Below, piece by piece: positions 20,340 through 28,439 of a stretch of DNA of 32,491 nt (position 1 is its first letter; every line of letters begins with the position of its first letter). The translations under genes were made by a program, and so were the position numbers. Origin of the DNA: Methylophaga sp. (GTDB lineage Bacteria > Pseudomonadota > Gammaproteobacteria > Nitrosococcales > Methylophagaceae). Under the pieces are notes generated by a model, which was given only the letters and a program-made list of their open reading frames with translations, was not told the origin of the DNA and made no database searches. Location: positions 1 to 32,491 of the forward strand of contig JASBUF010000075.1 of the NCBI GenBank assembly GCA_030148085.1. The letters are read 5' to 3'.

Positions 20340-22042
20340 TTGTGGGCCACCTGCATTTGCGTCATCGGTAAAGCATCCGGTGCGATATTGAGCAGACGCA
20401 TAGCACCGGTCATCACTTCAGCAAAGGCCGGTGCTGCCACTGCCCCGCCGTAGTACTCCTCACCACGGGGTTCATCTACCATGACTACCATCGCCAAGCG
20501 TGGTGCGCTGGCGGGGATAATCCCTGCAAACACGGATTGATAACGTTTATCTGCATAGCCGCCACTGATGCTTTTCTTGGCGGTCCCGGTTTTACCGGCG
20601 ACACGATAGTTGGCGACAGCGGCGCGAGTGGCGGTGCCACCCGGCTCAACGACTTTTTCCATCATTGCCAGTACCTGATGCATCAGATCAGCAGCAAAGA
20701 CACGACGCCCTTGAGGCGTCTCGTCTGTTTTGACAAATGTGACCGGCTTTAATATGCCGCCACTGCCCAAGACGCTGTAGGCTCGGGCCAGTTGTAACGC
20801 GGATGTTGACAATCCATAACCAAAGGCCATGGTGGCGCGGTCCAGTGTTCGCCATGATTGGGGGTCAGGCATGGTGCCCATCACTTCGCCCGGGAAGTAA
20901 GCGCCAGTGGCGTGCCCAAGACCAAAGCGGTCAAAGTCCTGCCACAACTCCATGGGCTCCAGCTCCAGTGCAATCTTGCTGGCTGCGATGTTGCTTGATT
21001 TCTGAATCAACGTGGCCAGGTCAATTTCACCGTAGTCTTTGAAATCACGAATCGGATGGCCACTGACACGCATCACACCCGGATGGGTATTGATGATTGA
21101 GCTCAGATCGTATTTACCGGATTTAAGTGCACTCACCACCGTGAACGGTTTGACGGTTGAGCCCGGTTCAAACAAATCGGTTACGGCACGGTTGCGGAAA
21201 TCACTGGCTTGAAGCCCGCTACGGTTGTTCGGGTTAAACGCAGGCTGATTAACCATGGCCAGCACTTCACCGCTTTGAATATCCAAAACGACGGCGGTAC
21301 CGGCTTTGGCGTTATGTTCAGTAACCGCATTTTTCAGTGCCTGATAGGTCAGATGCTGTAAACGCAAATCAATGCTGAGCTGAATGTTTTCACCCGCTTT
21401 GGCTGGACGAATCAGTTCGCCACCTTCGACATAGTTGCCCTTACTGTCACGCACCATGCGTTTCAGACCGCTACGCCCTGTTAGCACCGCATCATAGGTC
21501 AGCTCTAAACCTTCCTGTCCGATATCATCGATATTGGTAAAGCCGAGCAGATGCGAAGTTACTTCCACCGCGGGGTAATAGCGCTTGTACTCACGTTGCA
21601 GATACACACCGTGAATGCCCAAACCTTTGACGGCATTGGCCAGCTCCGGTGTGACTCGACGTTTCAGATAAATAAATTCGCGCGATGCATTCGCTGCAAT
21701 TTTGTCTTTAACGGCCGACGCAGGCAGATCCAGCTTATCAGCCAGTTCCGCCAGTTTAGGATGATTGGCTGGCACATCCTGTGGATTCAGCCAGATCGAG
21801 TGTACCGGCGTGCTGATCGCCAACGGCTCACCCTGACGGTCCAAAATCATGCCGCGATGGGCAACCACTGGCACCTGCCGTAAATGGCGGGCATCGCCTT
21901 GATTACGCAAAAAATCCGGGTTCAGGATCTGAATATCCGCCAGTCGCCAGCAAAGACCAACGACAAACAGGATAAACATCCCCCGTACCAGGTTCAGTCG
22001 CCAGAGGCCGACCTGTTGATGACTGACTTTCGCCGCATTCAT
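20336..22042 (-). CDS. ftsI: Septal peptidoglycan transpeptidase FtsI (PBP3)
   Basis: FtsI is the class B penicillin-binding protein that cross-links septal peptidoglycan in the periplasm and is the target of several beta-lactams. The 568-residue product has one N-terminal membrane anchor at about residues 20-38, a pedestal/dimerisation region with HRGMILDRQGEPLA at about 62-75, and a transpeptidase domain. The domain has all three motifs: Ser295-Thr-Val-Lys298, Ser349-Ser-Asn351, and Lys484-Thr-Gly486. It overlaps ftsL and murE by ATGA each. Its partner polymerase FtsW is encoded five genes downstream. Confidence 0.98.
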   Translation of the reverse strand: MNAAKVSHQQVGLWRLNLVRGMFILFVVGLCWRLADIQILNPDFLRNQGDARHLRQVPVVAHRGMILDRQGEPLAISTPVHSIWLNPQDVPANHPKLAELADKLDLPASAVKDKIAANASREFIYLKRRVTPELANAVKGLGIHGVYLQREYKRYYPAVEVTSHLLGFTNIDDIGQEGLELTYDAVLTGRSGLKRMVRDSKGNYVEGGELIRPAKAGENIQLSIDLRLQHLTYQALKNAVTEHNAKAGTAVVLDIQSGEVLAMVNQPAFNPNNRSGLQASDFRNRAVTDLFEPGSTVKPFTVVSALKSGKYDLSSIINTHPGVMRVSGHPIRDFKDYGEIDLATLIQKSSNIAASKIALELEPMELWQDFDRFGLGHATGAYFPGEVMGTMPDPQSWRTLDRATMAFGYGLSTSALQLARAYSVLGSGGILKPVTFVKTDETPQGRRVFAADLMHQVLAMMEKVVEPGGTATRAAVANYRVAGKTGTAKKSISGGYADKRYQSVFAGIIPASAPRLAMVVMVDEPRGEEYYGGAVAAPAFAEVMTGAMRLLNIAPDALPMTQMQVAHK

Positions 22043-22332
22043 CGTTTGATCACCACAGTGCTGTCTGCCTTTGGTACGACCATCTCCAGTCGGGTCCCGG
22101 CCTGTTGTTCAACGCGGCTGGGGCTGCCCCAAGTACTTTGTTCCAGCAGTAAACGGCCCCACTCTTCATTGAGCAGGTCACGCTGTCTTTCCAGTTTCTG
22201 TAACTGGATAAACTCATTGCGGTTCATGTGTTTGGAATAAATGACACCCACGGATGACACGATCACCAGCGCCACCATCACCAGCATGGGAATATTGAGC
22301 TCAACCTGCTCCATGTAGTCTTTCAGGTTCAT
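22039..22332 (-). CDS. ftsL: Cell division protein FtsL
   Basis: FtsL is a small bitopic divisome protein that forms a coiled coil with FtsB and joins FtsQ. The 97-residue product has a short cytoplasmic tail, one membrane helix at about residues 14-33, and a heptad-like region ([20 protein letters not shown], about 41-60), which is the expected architecture. Sequence conservation in this family is low, so the call rests on architecture, size and the fixed position between rsmH and ftsI. It overlaps both by ATGA. Confidence 0.94.
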   Translation of the reverse strand: MNLKDYMEQVELNIPMLVMVALVIVSSVGVIYSKHMNRNEFIQLQKLERQRDLLNEEWGRLLLEQSTWGSPSRVEQQAGTRLEMVVPKADSTVVIKR

Positions 22333-23267
22333 GCCAGCTTCTCCGCAACACGTAACACCGCGCTGCGCGCACGTGGGTTCATTGCCAGTTCTTCCTCACC
22401 AGCCTTGATGGCTTTGCCAATCACTTTTAGTCGTTGGTTCAGTTGATCCGCAGTGATCGGGAAATGCGCAGGCAGGTCATCGCCGCGCGCCTGGTCACGG
22501 AAAAAGCGTTTTACGATGCGGTCTTCTAATGAATGGAAGCTAATGACAGCCAGACGACCACCAACAGCCAACACATCGAGGGCTTGCTCCAAAGCCTGCG
22601 TTAATTCATCCAGTTCGTTATTGATGAAAATACGAATAGCCTGAAAAGTCCGGGTGGCCGGATGTTTATGTTTTTCACGCGAGGGGCTGGCCTTGTCCAC
22701 CAGCTCAGCGAGCTGTGTCGTGGTGGTTAGCGGTGTGTGTTCACGGGTTTCCACGATCGCACGGGCAATACGCTTGCCATAGCGTTCTTCACCCAATGTT
22801 TTCAGAACATGGGCTATGTCATCCATCTCTGCAGTGGCAAGCCATTCAGCGGCGCTGATCCCAGCATTTGGGTTCATGCGCATATCCAGCGGACCTTCTT
22901 TGAGGAAGCTGAAACCACGTTCGGCATCATCAAGCTGTGGTGAGGACACACCGATATCCATCAGAATGCCGTCGACCTGCCCCTGCCACAGGCGAGAATG
23001 TACAGCCGTCGCCAGTGTAGAGAACGTGCAATGTTCAATGGAAAAACGGGGATCCTGCTCGGCTAGTTGTTTACCGGTAGCAATCGCTTGCGGATCGCGA
23101 TCCAAGCCAAGCAAGCGACCTTCGTCAGAAAGTTGCGCCAAAATGGCACGACTGTGACCGCCACGACCAAAGGTGGCGTCTAGGTATTTACCGTCGGCTT
23201 TCACAGACAAGGCGGCGATGGTCTCGTTTAGCAAGACTGGCAGATGTTCCGAGTGGCTCTCTGTCAT
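22329..23267 (-). CDS. rsmH: 16S rRNA m4C1402 N4-methyltransferase RsmH (MraW)
   Basis: RsmH methylates N4 of C1402 in 16S rRNA using S-adenosylmethionine. The 312-residue product starts [13 protein letters not shown] and carries the SAM-binding loop [13 protein letters not shown] at about 31-43, followed by LGLDRDPQA and [33 protein letters not shown]-type and [11 protein letters not shown] motifs are characteristic of the family. The ATG is preceded by AAGGCGGA, and only 9 bp separate it from the mraZ stop, the one non-overlapping junction at the head of the cluster. It overlaps ftsL by ATGA. Confidence 0.98.
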   Translation of the reverse strand: MTESHSEHLPVLLNETIAALSVKADGKYLDATFGRGGHSRAILAQLSDEGRLLGLDRDPQAIATGKQLAEQDPRFSIEHCTFSTLATAVHSRLWQGQVDGILMDIGVSSPQLDDAERGFSFLKEGPLDMRMNPNAGISAAEWLATAEMDDIAHVLKTLGEERYGKRIARAIVETREHTPLTTTTQLAELVDKASPSREKHKHPATRTFQAIRIFINNELDELTQALEQALDVLAVGGRLAVISFHSLEDRIVKRFFRDQARGDDLPAHFPITADQLNQRLKVIGKAIKAGEEELAMNPRARSAVLRVAEKLA

Positions 23268-23276
23268 AATTCCGCC

Positions 23277-23729
23277 TTATATCGACAGGCTTTCTAGTTC
23301 AGCCGTTAAATTCTCGTCAAACTTCTCTTCCAGATATTCATCCATGTGTTCATTCCAAGTTTGCTCATTCCAGAGTTCAAACTTGTTGCCCTGACCAGAC
23401 ATCACCATGCTCTTATCGAGACCGGCAAATTCACGCAGCTTGGCGGGCAGTAAAATACGGCCATTGCCATCCATTTCACATTCAGTGGCATTGCCGAGGA
23501 GCATTCTTTTAAGACGACGGACTTGTGGATTCAAGCTGGGTAGCGCAATGAGTTTTTGTTCGACTTGTTCCCATTCAGGCATGGGATATAACTGCAGACA
23601 GTGGTCGGAGTGATCGATGGTGACAACCAGACGGCCTTCACAACAGACGTCAAGATGCTTGCGGAACTTGGCTGGTATCGCCATCCGCCCTTTGGCATCC
23701 AGATTGAATGTCGCCACGCCTCGAAACAC
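23277..23729 (-). CDS. mraZ: Transcriptional regulator MraZ
   Basis: MraZ is a nucleoid-associated DNA-binding regulator with two SpoVT/AbrB-like halves. In E. coli it represses its own dcw operon. The 150-residue product shows the two repeats: residues about 4-30 (GVATFNLDAKGRMAIPAKFR) and about 76-102, where CEMDGNGRILLPAKLREFA carries the second DxxGRxxxPxxLR motif. The start is GTG 23729 with GAGGA 6 nt upstream. The promoter and three GTGG(G/A) boxes immediately upstream fit autoregulation. It is the first gene of the division cluster. Confidence 0.97.
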   Translation of the reverse strand: MFRGVATFNLDAKGRMAIPAKFRKHLDVCCEGRLVVTIDHSDHCLQLYPMPEWEQVEQKLIALPSLNPQVRRLKRMLLGNATECEMDGNGRILLPAKLREFAGLDKSMVMSGQGNKFELWNEQTWNEHMDEYLEEKFDENLTAELESLSI

Positions 23730-23751
23730 TTGCCATCCTCAAAAAAACTGA

Positions 23752-23776
23752 TCCACAAAGATCCACTTTTCCCCAC
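23752..23776 (-). promoter_or_regulatory. Predicted MraZ operator: three GTGG(G/A) boxes at 10 bp period
   Basis: On the minus strand GTGGG (23772-23776), GTGGA (23762-23766) and GTGGA (23752-23756) follow each other with exactly 5 bp between boxes. They lie between the mraZ promoter and its start codon, just after the expected transcription start. E. coli MraZ is known to bind TGGG-type repeats with 5 bp spacers in the same place, so an autoregulatory operator is a strong inference. Confidence 0.8.
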
Positions 23777-23784
23777 TTAGCGAC

Positions 23785-23813
23785 ACTATAGGATTGCAAA
23801 TGCATGAAGTCAA
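23785..23813 (-). promoter_or_regulatory. Sigma-70 promoter of the dcw cluster (Pmra)
   Basis: On the minus strand the -35 is TTGACT (23808-23813) and the -10 is TATAGT (23785-23790), separated by exactly 17 bp. Each hexamer differs from consensus by one base. Transcription should start near 23778, directly at the first MraZ box, with a leader of about 50 nt. It is the best promoter visible in the window and the probable main source of dcw transcription. Confidence 0.8.
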
Positions 23814-24136
23814 GCCTCTGGATCAACAAAATCCTCTTTTTATGACAATGACTTAGCAGCATTTACCAAAAGTGGGAGAAAAGTCTAAACAGTGCTTATA
23901 AAGGACATGTTTCTTATCAAAAAACTGGCTTTGGAAGTTAAAGTAAATTCTAGATGTCAGTACTGATGAATCATTTTTATTACACCGTTCCTGTATCTGT
24001 CGTTTGAAAAAACAATGGAACGAGTCCCTTAAATGACAGAAAACATCACTGTACCCTCTCAAATGCAGCGGCGGATTATACCTGCCCGTCTTTCTTTTTT
24101 CCGTTTTTTTAAGGCCCTTAATTACTTAGGTTATCC

Positions 24137-24189
24137 GGACTGGCAAAAACAGACTATTTTGATTTTTCTGGTATGGGACTGGAAAAACA
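24137..24189. repeat. Imperfect direct repeat in the coxB leader
   Basis: GGACTGGCAAAAACA (24137-24151) recurs as GGACTGGAAAAACA (24176-24189), 39 bp apart and differing by one C. It could be a pair of regulator sites upstream of the oxidase operon or a chance similarity in A-rich DNA. Confidence 0.35.
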
Positions 24190-24270
24190 AAAAAAAAAGG
24201 CCTATTCTCCGAACTAAGAGCAATTTCTATTTGCAGCGTGCTACCAATGATGGTTGCACCATTCGATGCA

Positions 24271-24275
24271 AGGAG
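24271..24275 (+). promoter_or_regulatory. coxB ribosome binding site fixing the start at 24282
   Basis: AGGAG lies 6 nt before ATG 24282, which opens directly into a signal peptide. This rejects the longer in-frame reading from 24033. Confidence 0.75.
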
Positions 24276-24281
24276 AATGCA

Positions 24282-25397
24282 ATGTGCCGACTACTGCATC
24301 TGTTTAGTACCGCTCTTGTTCTCACTCCTGCCCCACTTGTGGCGCTGGAGTTCAATATGCCCGCTGGCGTAACTGATACCAGTCAGTCTGTGTTTAACCT
24401 GCACATGACGATTTTCTACATCTGTCTGGTCATCGGTATCATCGTCTTCGGGATCATGTTCTGGTCCATCTTCCATCACCGAAAATCCAAAGGTGCCAAG
24501 GCCGCTCAGTTCCACGGTAGCGTGCTGGTCGAAGTCATCTGGACGCTGATTCCCCTCCTCATCCTTATTGCCATGGCCATTCCTGCAACTACCACCCTGA
24601 CTGATATGTACGACGCGACTGAGTCGGATCTGGATATTCAGGTCACCGGACATCAGTGGAAGTGGCATTACAAGTACATCGGTGAGGATGTGGACTTTTT
24701 CAGCATACTGGCCACTTCGCGGGAAGAAATTGAGAACAGGAAACAGAAAAATCCTAACTACCTGCTCGAAGTGGATAACGCCCTGGTGGTTCCCACCAAT
24801 AAAAAAATCCGATTCCTGTTTACATCCAATGATGTCATCCATTCCTGGTGGGTCCCTGATTTAGCCGTGAAAAAAGATGCCATTCCCGGCTTTATCAACG
24901 AATCCTGGACCCTCATCAACGAACCCGGCACCTACCGCGGTCAGTGTGCCGAACTCTGTGGCAAACACCACGCCTTTATGCCGATTGAAGTCAAAGCCGT
25001 TCCAGAAGTCGAATATCTGGCTTGGCTGGATGCTCAGAAAGCCAGCAAGCTGGCCGCTGCTGGCGCTGTAGATAAAGACTGGAGCAAGGATGAGTTAATG
25101 GCAGCCGGCGCCTCGGTTTACGAGAAAAACTGTGCCGTTTGCCATCAGGCAGATGGCTCTGGTCTGCCACCTGCGTTCCCGCCACTAAACGGTAGCGCTA
25201 TCGTTCAGGGTGATAAAACCGGTCACATGCAATTGGTCATCAACGGTCGCCAGGAAAAAGGCATGCCCGCCTTCGGTGCCCAGCTCTCAGTCGCCGATAT
25301 CGCAGCCGTCATCACCTATGAACGCAACAGTTGGGATAACCAGACCGGCGATATGGTCAGTCCGGCCGAGGTTCAGAGTCTGATGGATAGTCAGTGA
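24282..25397 (+). CDS. coxB: Cytochrome c oxidase subunit II with fused C-terminal cytochrome c domain
   Basis: Subunit II accepts electrons at the binuclear CuA centre on the periplasmic side and passes them to subunit I. The 371-residue product has a signal peptide (about residues 1-21), two membrane helices (about 43-63 and 82-102) and a cupredoxin domain. The CuA ligands are visible: His187, Cys222, Glu224, Cys226, His230 and Met233 in GQCAELCGKHHAFM. A class I cytochrome c domain follows, with heme motif Cys284-Ala-Val-Cys287-His288 and a likely axial Met328 in KGMPAFG. This is the caa3-type arrangement, in which the oxidase carries its own electron donor. The gene opens the oxidase operon, 7 bp before coxA. 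Confidence 0.97.
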   Translation: MCRLLHLFSTALVLTPAPLVALEFNMPAGVTDTSQSVFNLHMTIFYICLVIGIIVFGIMFWSIFHHRKSKGAKAAQFHGSVLVEVIWTLIPLLILIAMAIPATTTLTDMYDATESDLDIQVTGHQWKWHYKYIGEDVDFFSILATSREEIENRKQKNPNYLLEVDNALVVPTNKKIRFLFTSNDVIHSWWVPDLAVKKDAIPGFINESWTLINEPGTYRGQCAELCGKHHAFMPIEVKAVPEVEYLAWLDAQKASKLAAAGAVDKDWSKDELMAAGASVYEKNCAVCHQADGSGLPPAFPPLNGSAIVQGDKTGHMQLVINGRQEKGMPAFGAQLSVADIAAVITYERNSWDNQTGDMVSPAEVQSLMDSQ

Positions 25398-25404
25398 GGT
25401 CTTT

Positions 25405-26982
25405 ATGAGTACACACACTGAGGCAGGACACCACGGACCAGCGAAAGGCATCAGTCGCTGGATTTTGACCACCAACCACAAAGACATCGGCACCATGTAC
25501 CTGGTATTCAGCCTGATAATGCTGTTTATCGGAGGCAGTATGGCTTTTGTGATCCGCGCTGAACTCTTCCAGCCCGGTCTGCAACTGGTGATGCCGGAAT
25601 TTTTTAATCAAATGACGACGATGCACGGGCTGATCATGGTCTTCGGTGCTGTTATGCCCGCTTTTGTCGGGCTGGCTAACTGGCAGGTGCCGTTGATGAT
25701 AGGCGCGCCGGATATGGCCTTGCCCCGACTTAATAACCTGAGTTTCTGGATTTTACCTTTTGCCTTTTCAATGCTGCTGGCAACGCTGTTAATGCCCGGT
25801 GGAGCTCCAGACTTTGGCTGGACCTTCTACGCGCCCTTGTCCACCACCTATGCCCCGCCCAGTGTGACCTTCTTTATTTTCGCCATCCATATGATGGGGA
25901 TCTCATCCATTCTGGGTGCCATTAATATCATCGTCACCATCTTCAATATGCGGGCGCCTGGGATGAAGATGATGGACTTGCCTCTGTTTGTCTGGACCTG
26001 GCTTATCACCGCCTTCCTGCTGATCGCTGTCATGCCGGTGTTGGCAGCCGTGGTCACCATGATGCTGATGGATGTGCATTTCGGCACCAGCTTCTTTAAT
26101 GCTGCCGGCGGTGGTGATCCGGTGTTGTTCCAGCATGTGTTCTGGTTCTTTGCACACCCCGAGGTCTACATCATGGTGCTGCCGGCCTTTGGCATTGTTT
26201 CGCAGATCGTACCGACCTTTGCCCGTAAACCATTGTTTGGCTATCACTCCATGGTTTACGCGACAGCATCGATCGCTATTCTGTCCTTTATCGTCTGGGC
26301 CCACCATATGTTCACTGTCGGCATGCCACTGGTTGGTGAGTTGTTCTTTATGTATTCGACGATGCTGATCGCGGTGCCGACAGGGGTTAAAGTCTTCAAC
26401 TGGGTCAGCACCATGTTCCGTGGATCAATGACCTTCGAGACACCGATGCTGTTTGCCATCGCCTTTATCGTGCTGTTCACCATCGGCGGTTTGTCCGGTC
26501 TGATGCTGGCTATCGCTCCCGCCGACTTCCAGTATCACGATACTTACTTTGTTGTTGCCCATTTCCATTACGTACTGGTGCCTGGCGCGGTGTTCGGCAT
26601 CATCGCCGGCGTCTACTACTGGTTGCCCAAGTGGTGCGGCAAGATGTATGACGAAAAGCTCGGTCAATGGCACTTCTGGCTATCGTTTATCGGCGTCAAC
26701 CTGACCTTCTTCCCGATGCATTTTGTTGGCCTCGCTGGCATGCCACGACGGATTCCAGACTACGCGCTGCAATTTGCCGACTTCAATATGCTGACCAGTC
26801 TCGGTGCCTTCCTGTTCGGTACCACACAGTTACTTTTCGTCTACATTCTGATTAAAACCGTGCGCAAAGGTAAACCGGCTCCTCAACTGCCTTGGGATGG
26901 TGCGAAAGGACTGGAGTGGACTGTGCCGACTCCAGCGCCTTATCACACCTTTGCTACCCCACCCGTATTTGGTGATAAATGA
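25405..26982 (+). CDS. coxA: Cytochrome c oxidase subunit I (heme-copper oxidase, A family)
   Basis: This is the catalytic subunit, which reduces oxygen to water and pumps protons across the inner membrane. The 525-residue product has about twelve membrane helices. Heme a ligands are His74 (TTMHGLIM) and His388, heme a3 is held by His386 (VAHFHYV), and CuB by His251, His300 and His301. The cross-linked Tyr255 and the D-channel glutamate Glu253 are in AHPEVYIMVLP, which places it in the A family. The ATG follows GAGGT at close spacing, 7 bp after coxB. The last four bases overlap ctaG (ATGA). Confidence 0.99.
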   Translation: MSTHTEAGHHGPAKGISRWILTTNHKDIGTMYLVFSLIMLFIGGSMAFVIRAELFQPGLQLVMPEFFNQMTTMHGLIMVFGAVMPAFVGLANWQVPLMIGAPDMALPRLNNLSFWILPFAFSMLLATLLMPGGAPDFGWTFYAPLSTTYAPPSVTFFIFAIHMMGISSILGAINIIVTIFNMRAPGMKMMDLPLFVWTWLITAFLLIAVMPVLAAVVTMMLMDVHFGTSFFNAAGGGDPVLFQHVFWFFAHPEVYIMVLPAFGIVSQIVPTFARKPLFGYHSMVYATASIAILSFIVWAHHMFTVGMPLVGELFFMYSTMLIAVPTGVKVFNWVSTMFRGSMTFETPMLFAIAFIVLFTIGGLSGLMLAIAPADFQYHDTYFVVAHFHYVLVPGAVFGIIAGVYYWLPKWCGKMYDEKLGQWHFWLSFIGVNLTFFPMHFVGLAGMPRRIPDYALQFADFNMLTSLGAFLFGTTQLLFVYILIKTVRKGKPAPQLPWDGAKGLEWTVPTPAPYHTFATPPVFGDK

Positions 26983-27509
26983 AACGCTGGCTAACACCAA
27001 CCAAACCCAGTGGCCTGCTGGCCATTGTGGTGCTGATGTTCGGCTTCGGTTTTATGCTGGTGCCGCTCTATGACGTGTTCTGCGAAATCACCGGACTGAA
27101 TGGTAAAACCGGTGGCCCTTATCAAGCCCAGGCAGAAACCCTACCTGTCACCAGTGAACGTCAGGTCACCATCCAATTTGTTGCCAACCGTAACGATAAC
27201 CTGCCTTGGTCATTTGCACCTGAGCAGGAACAGATGAAGTTAGCCGTCGGTGAGCGCAAACAAACCGTGTTCTCGGTGAGCAACAGTTATGACAGGCCGG
27301 TAGTTGCCCGGGTGATACCCAGTGTGTCTCCCGCCCGGGCAGCTGACTACCTGAATAAAATCGAATGTTTTTGTTTTCAGAAGCAGCCTTTGCAGGCGGG
27401 GGAAGCCAAGGAGTTTCCGTTGGTGTTTTTCATTGACCCCGACTTGCCGGAAGACATTACAAAATTGACCCTGTCTTACACCCTGTTCGACATTAGCGAC
27501 ACAGACTGA
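26979..27509 (+). CDS. ctaG: Cytochrome c oxidase assembly protein CtaG/Cox11 (CuB insertion)
   Basis: Cox11/CtaG is a membrane-anchored periplasmic copper chaperone needed to form the CuB centre of subunit I. The 176-residue product has one N-terminal membrane helix (about residues 11-29), then the conserved YDVFCEITGLNGKT with Cys35, and the copper-binding CFCF motif with Cys130 and Cys132 in KIECFCFQKQPL. All three cysteines required in this family are therefore present. It overlaps the coxA stop by ATGA, so it is probably co-translated with its client subunit. Coverage is full length. Confidence 0.97.
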   Translation: MKRWLTPTKPSGLLAIVVLMFGFGFMLVPLYDVFCEITGLNGKTGGPYQAQAETLPVTSERQVTIQFVANRNDNLPWSFAPEQEQMKLAVGERKQTVFSVSNSYDRPVVARVIPSVSPARAADYLNKIECFCFQKQPLQAGEAKEFPLVFFIDPDLPEDITKLTLSYTLFDISDTD

Positions 27510-27539
27510 GGTCAACCATAACCAGGGGAGGAACCCGAT

Positions 27540-28427
27540 ATGGCACAGCAACCAGCCTACTACGTTCCACCACAGAGCCACTGGCCGATTATTGCCGCGG
27601 CCAGCCTGTTCTTCACCCTCGGCGGCATGGCCGTGTTACTGCATGCCTTGCAACAGGAGGGCAGTGGCCTGATGGGCCGGGTGATGCTGATCTCGGGGCT
27701 GATGATCCTCGCTGGCATGCTCACTGGATGGTTTGCCGCCGTGATTAATGAAACCCGGCAGGATCTCTACTCTCCACAACTGGATCGTTCGTTCCGCTAT
27801 GGCATGTCGTGGTTTATTTTTTCTGAGGTGATGTTCTTTTTCGCCTTCTTCGGCACCCTATTTTATCTGCGCGTATTTGCCGTGCCATGGCTGGGTGGTG
27901 AGGGCGACAAAGGTCTGGCCAACATGCTTTGGCCACAATTCAATGCCGTATGGCCATTGCTTGAAGCACCGAACCCTGAGCAGTTTCCCCCCATTAAAGA
28001 GATCATCGATCCCTGGCATATTCCCTTTCTCAACACGATTCTGCTGCTTAGCTCGAGTGTAACCTTATGGTTTTCACACAAAGCGCTGAAACGAAATGAT
28101 CGTGATCGCACCAAGCTTTGGCTGGGCATCACCATTTTGCTGGGCCTGACCTTCCTTGCTCTACAAATCTACGAATATGCCAAAGCCTATAACGAGTTGG
28201 ATTTAACCTTACGCTCCGGCGTCTATGGTGCTACCTTCTTTATGCTGACCGGTTTCCACGGGGCCCACGTAACTATCGGCAGTCTGATTTTGATAGTGAT
28301 TTTGTTCCGCGTCTATCTGGGGCACTTTTCCGCCGAAAAACACTTTGGCTTTGAGGCCGGTGCCTGGTACTGGCACTTTGTGGATGTAGTCTGGATCTTT
28401 TTGTTTACCACGGTTTACTTGCTATAG
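27540..28427 (+). CDS. coxC: Cytochrome c oxidase subunit III
   Basis: Subunit III is a seven-helix membrane protein with no redox centre that stabilises subunit I and supports proton uptake. The 295-residue product starts MAQQPAYYVPPQSHWPI, includes the conserved FSEVMFFFAFFGT stretch with its membrane glutamate (about residues 97-109), and ends with GAWYWHFVDVVWIFLFTTVYLL, a family hallmark. A strong GGGGAGGA lies before the ATG. It is 30 bp after ctaG. The small DUF2970/DUF2909-type genes that flank coxC in some relatives are absent here. Confidence 0.98.
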   Translation: MAQQPAYYVPPQSHWPIIAAASLFFTLGGMAVLLHALQQEGSGLMGRVMLISGLMILAGMLTGWFAAVINETRQDLYSPQLDRSFRYGMSWFIFSEVMFFFAFFGTLFYLRVFAVPWLGGEGDKGLANMLWPQFNAVWPLLEAPNPEQFPPIKEIIDPWHIPFLNTILLLSSSVTLWFSHKALKRNDRDRTKLWLGITILLGLTFLALQIYEYAKAYNELDLTLRSGVYGATFFMLTGFHGAHVTIGSLILIVILFRVYLGHFSAEKHFGFEAGAWYWHFVDVVWIFLFTTVYLL

Positions 28428-28439
28428 CGCGGGGTATTG

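Larger units (their letters stand above)
23814..24281. other. AT-rich intergenic region between the dcw promoter and coxB
   Basis: No convincing gene is seen. A frame open upstream of coxB from 24033 has no ribosome binding site and no family similarity. The region contains pyrimidine- and purine-rich runs (T-rich about 24088-24110, A-rich 24182-24198) and an imperfect direct repeat (24137-24151 and 24176-24189). The coxB promoter must lie here, but I find no good sigma-70 match: TTGAAA at 24004 with TTAAAT at 24029 has a 19 bp spacer. Confidence 0.6.

Noticed and set aside
23751-23760. Near match to a DnaA box (TGTGGATCA on the minus strand)
   Set aside because: It is fully explained as the third MraZ box of a phased series, and no cluster of DnaA boxes or other origin feature is present.
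23869-23896. AGTGGGA followed by AGT-containing motifs on the plus strand, possibly more MraZ boxes
   Set aside because: Only the first copy fits. The spacing (11 and 9 bp) and bases of the others do not match the phased operator.
23853-24062. Small open frame on the minus strand upstream of mraZ
   Set aside because: It has no convincing ribosome binding site or protein pattern and is AT-rich intergenic sequence.
24033-24281. Open frame upstream of coxB that would add 83 residues to subunit II
   Set aside because: It has no ribosome binding site, its translation resembles no family and precedes a good signal peptide, while ATG 24282 has AGGAG at 6 nt.
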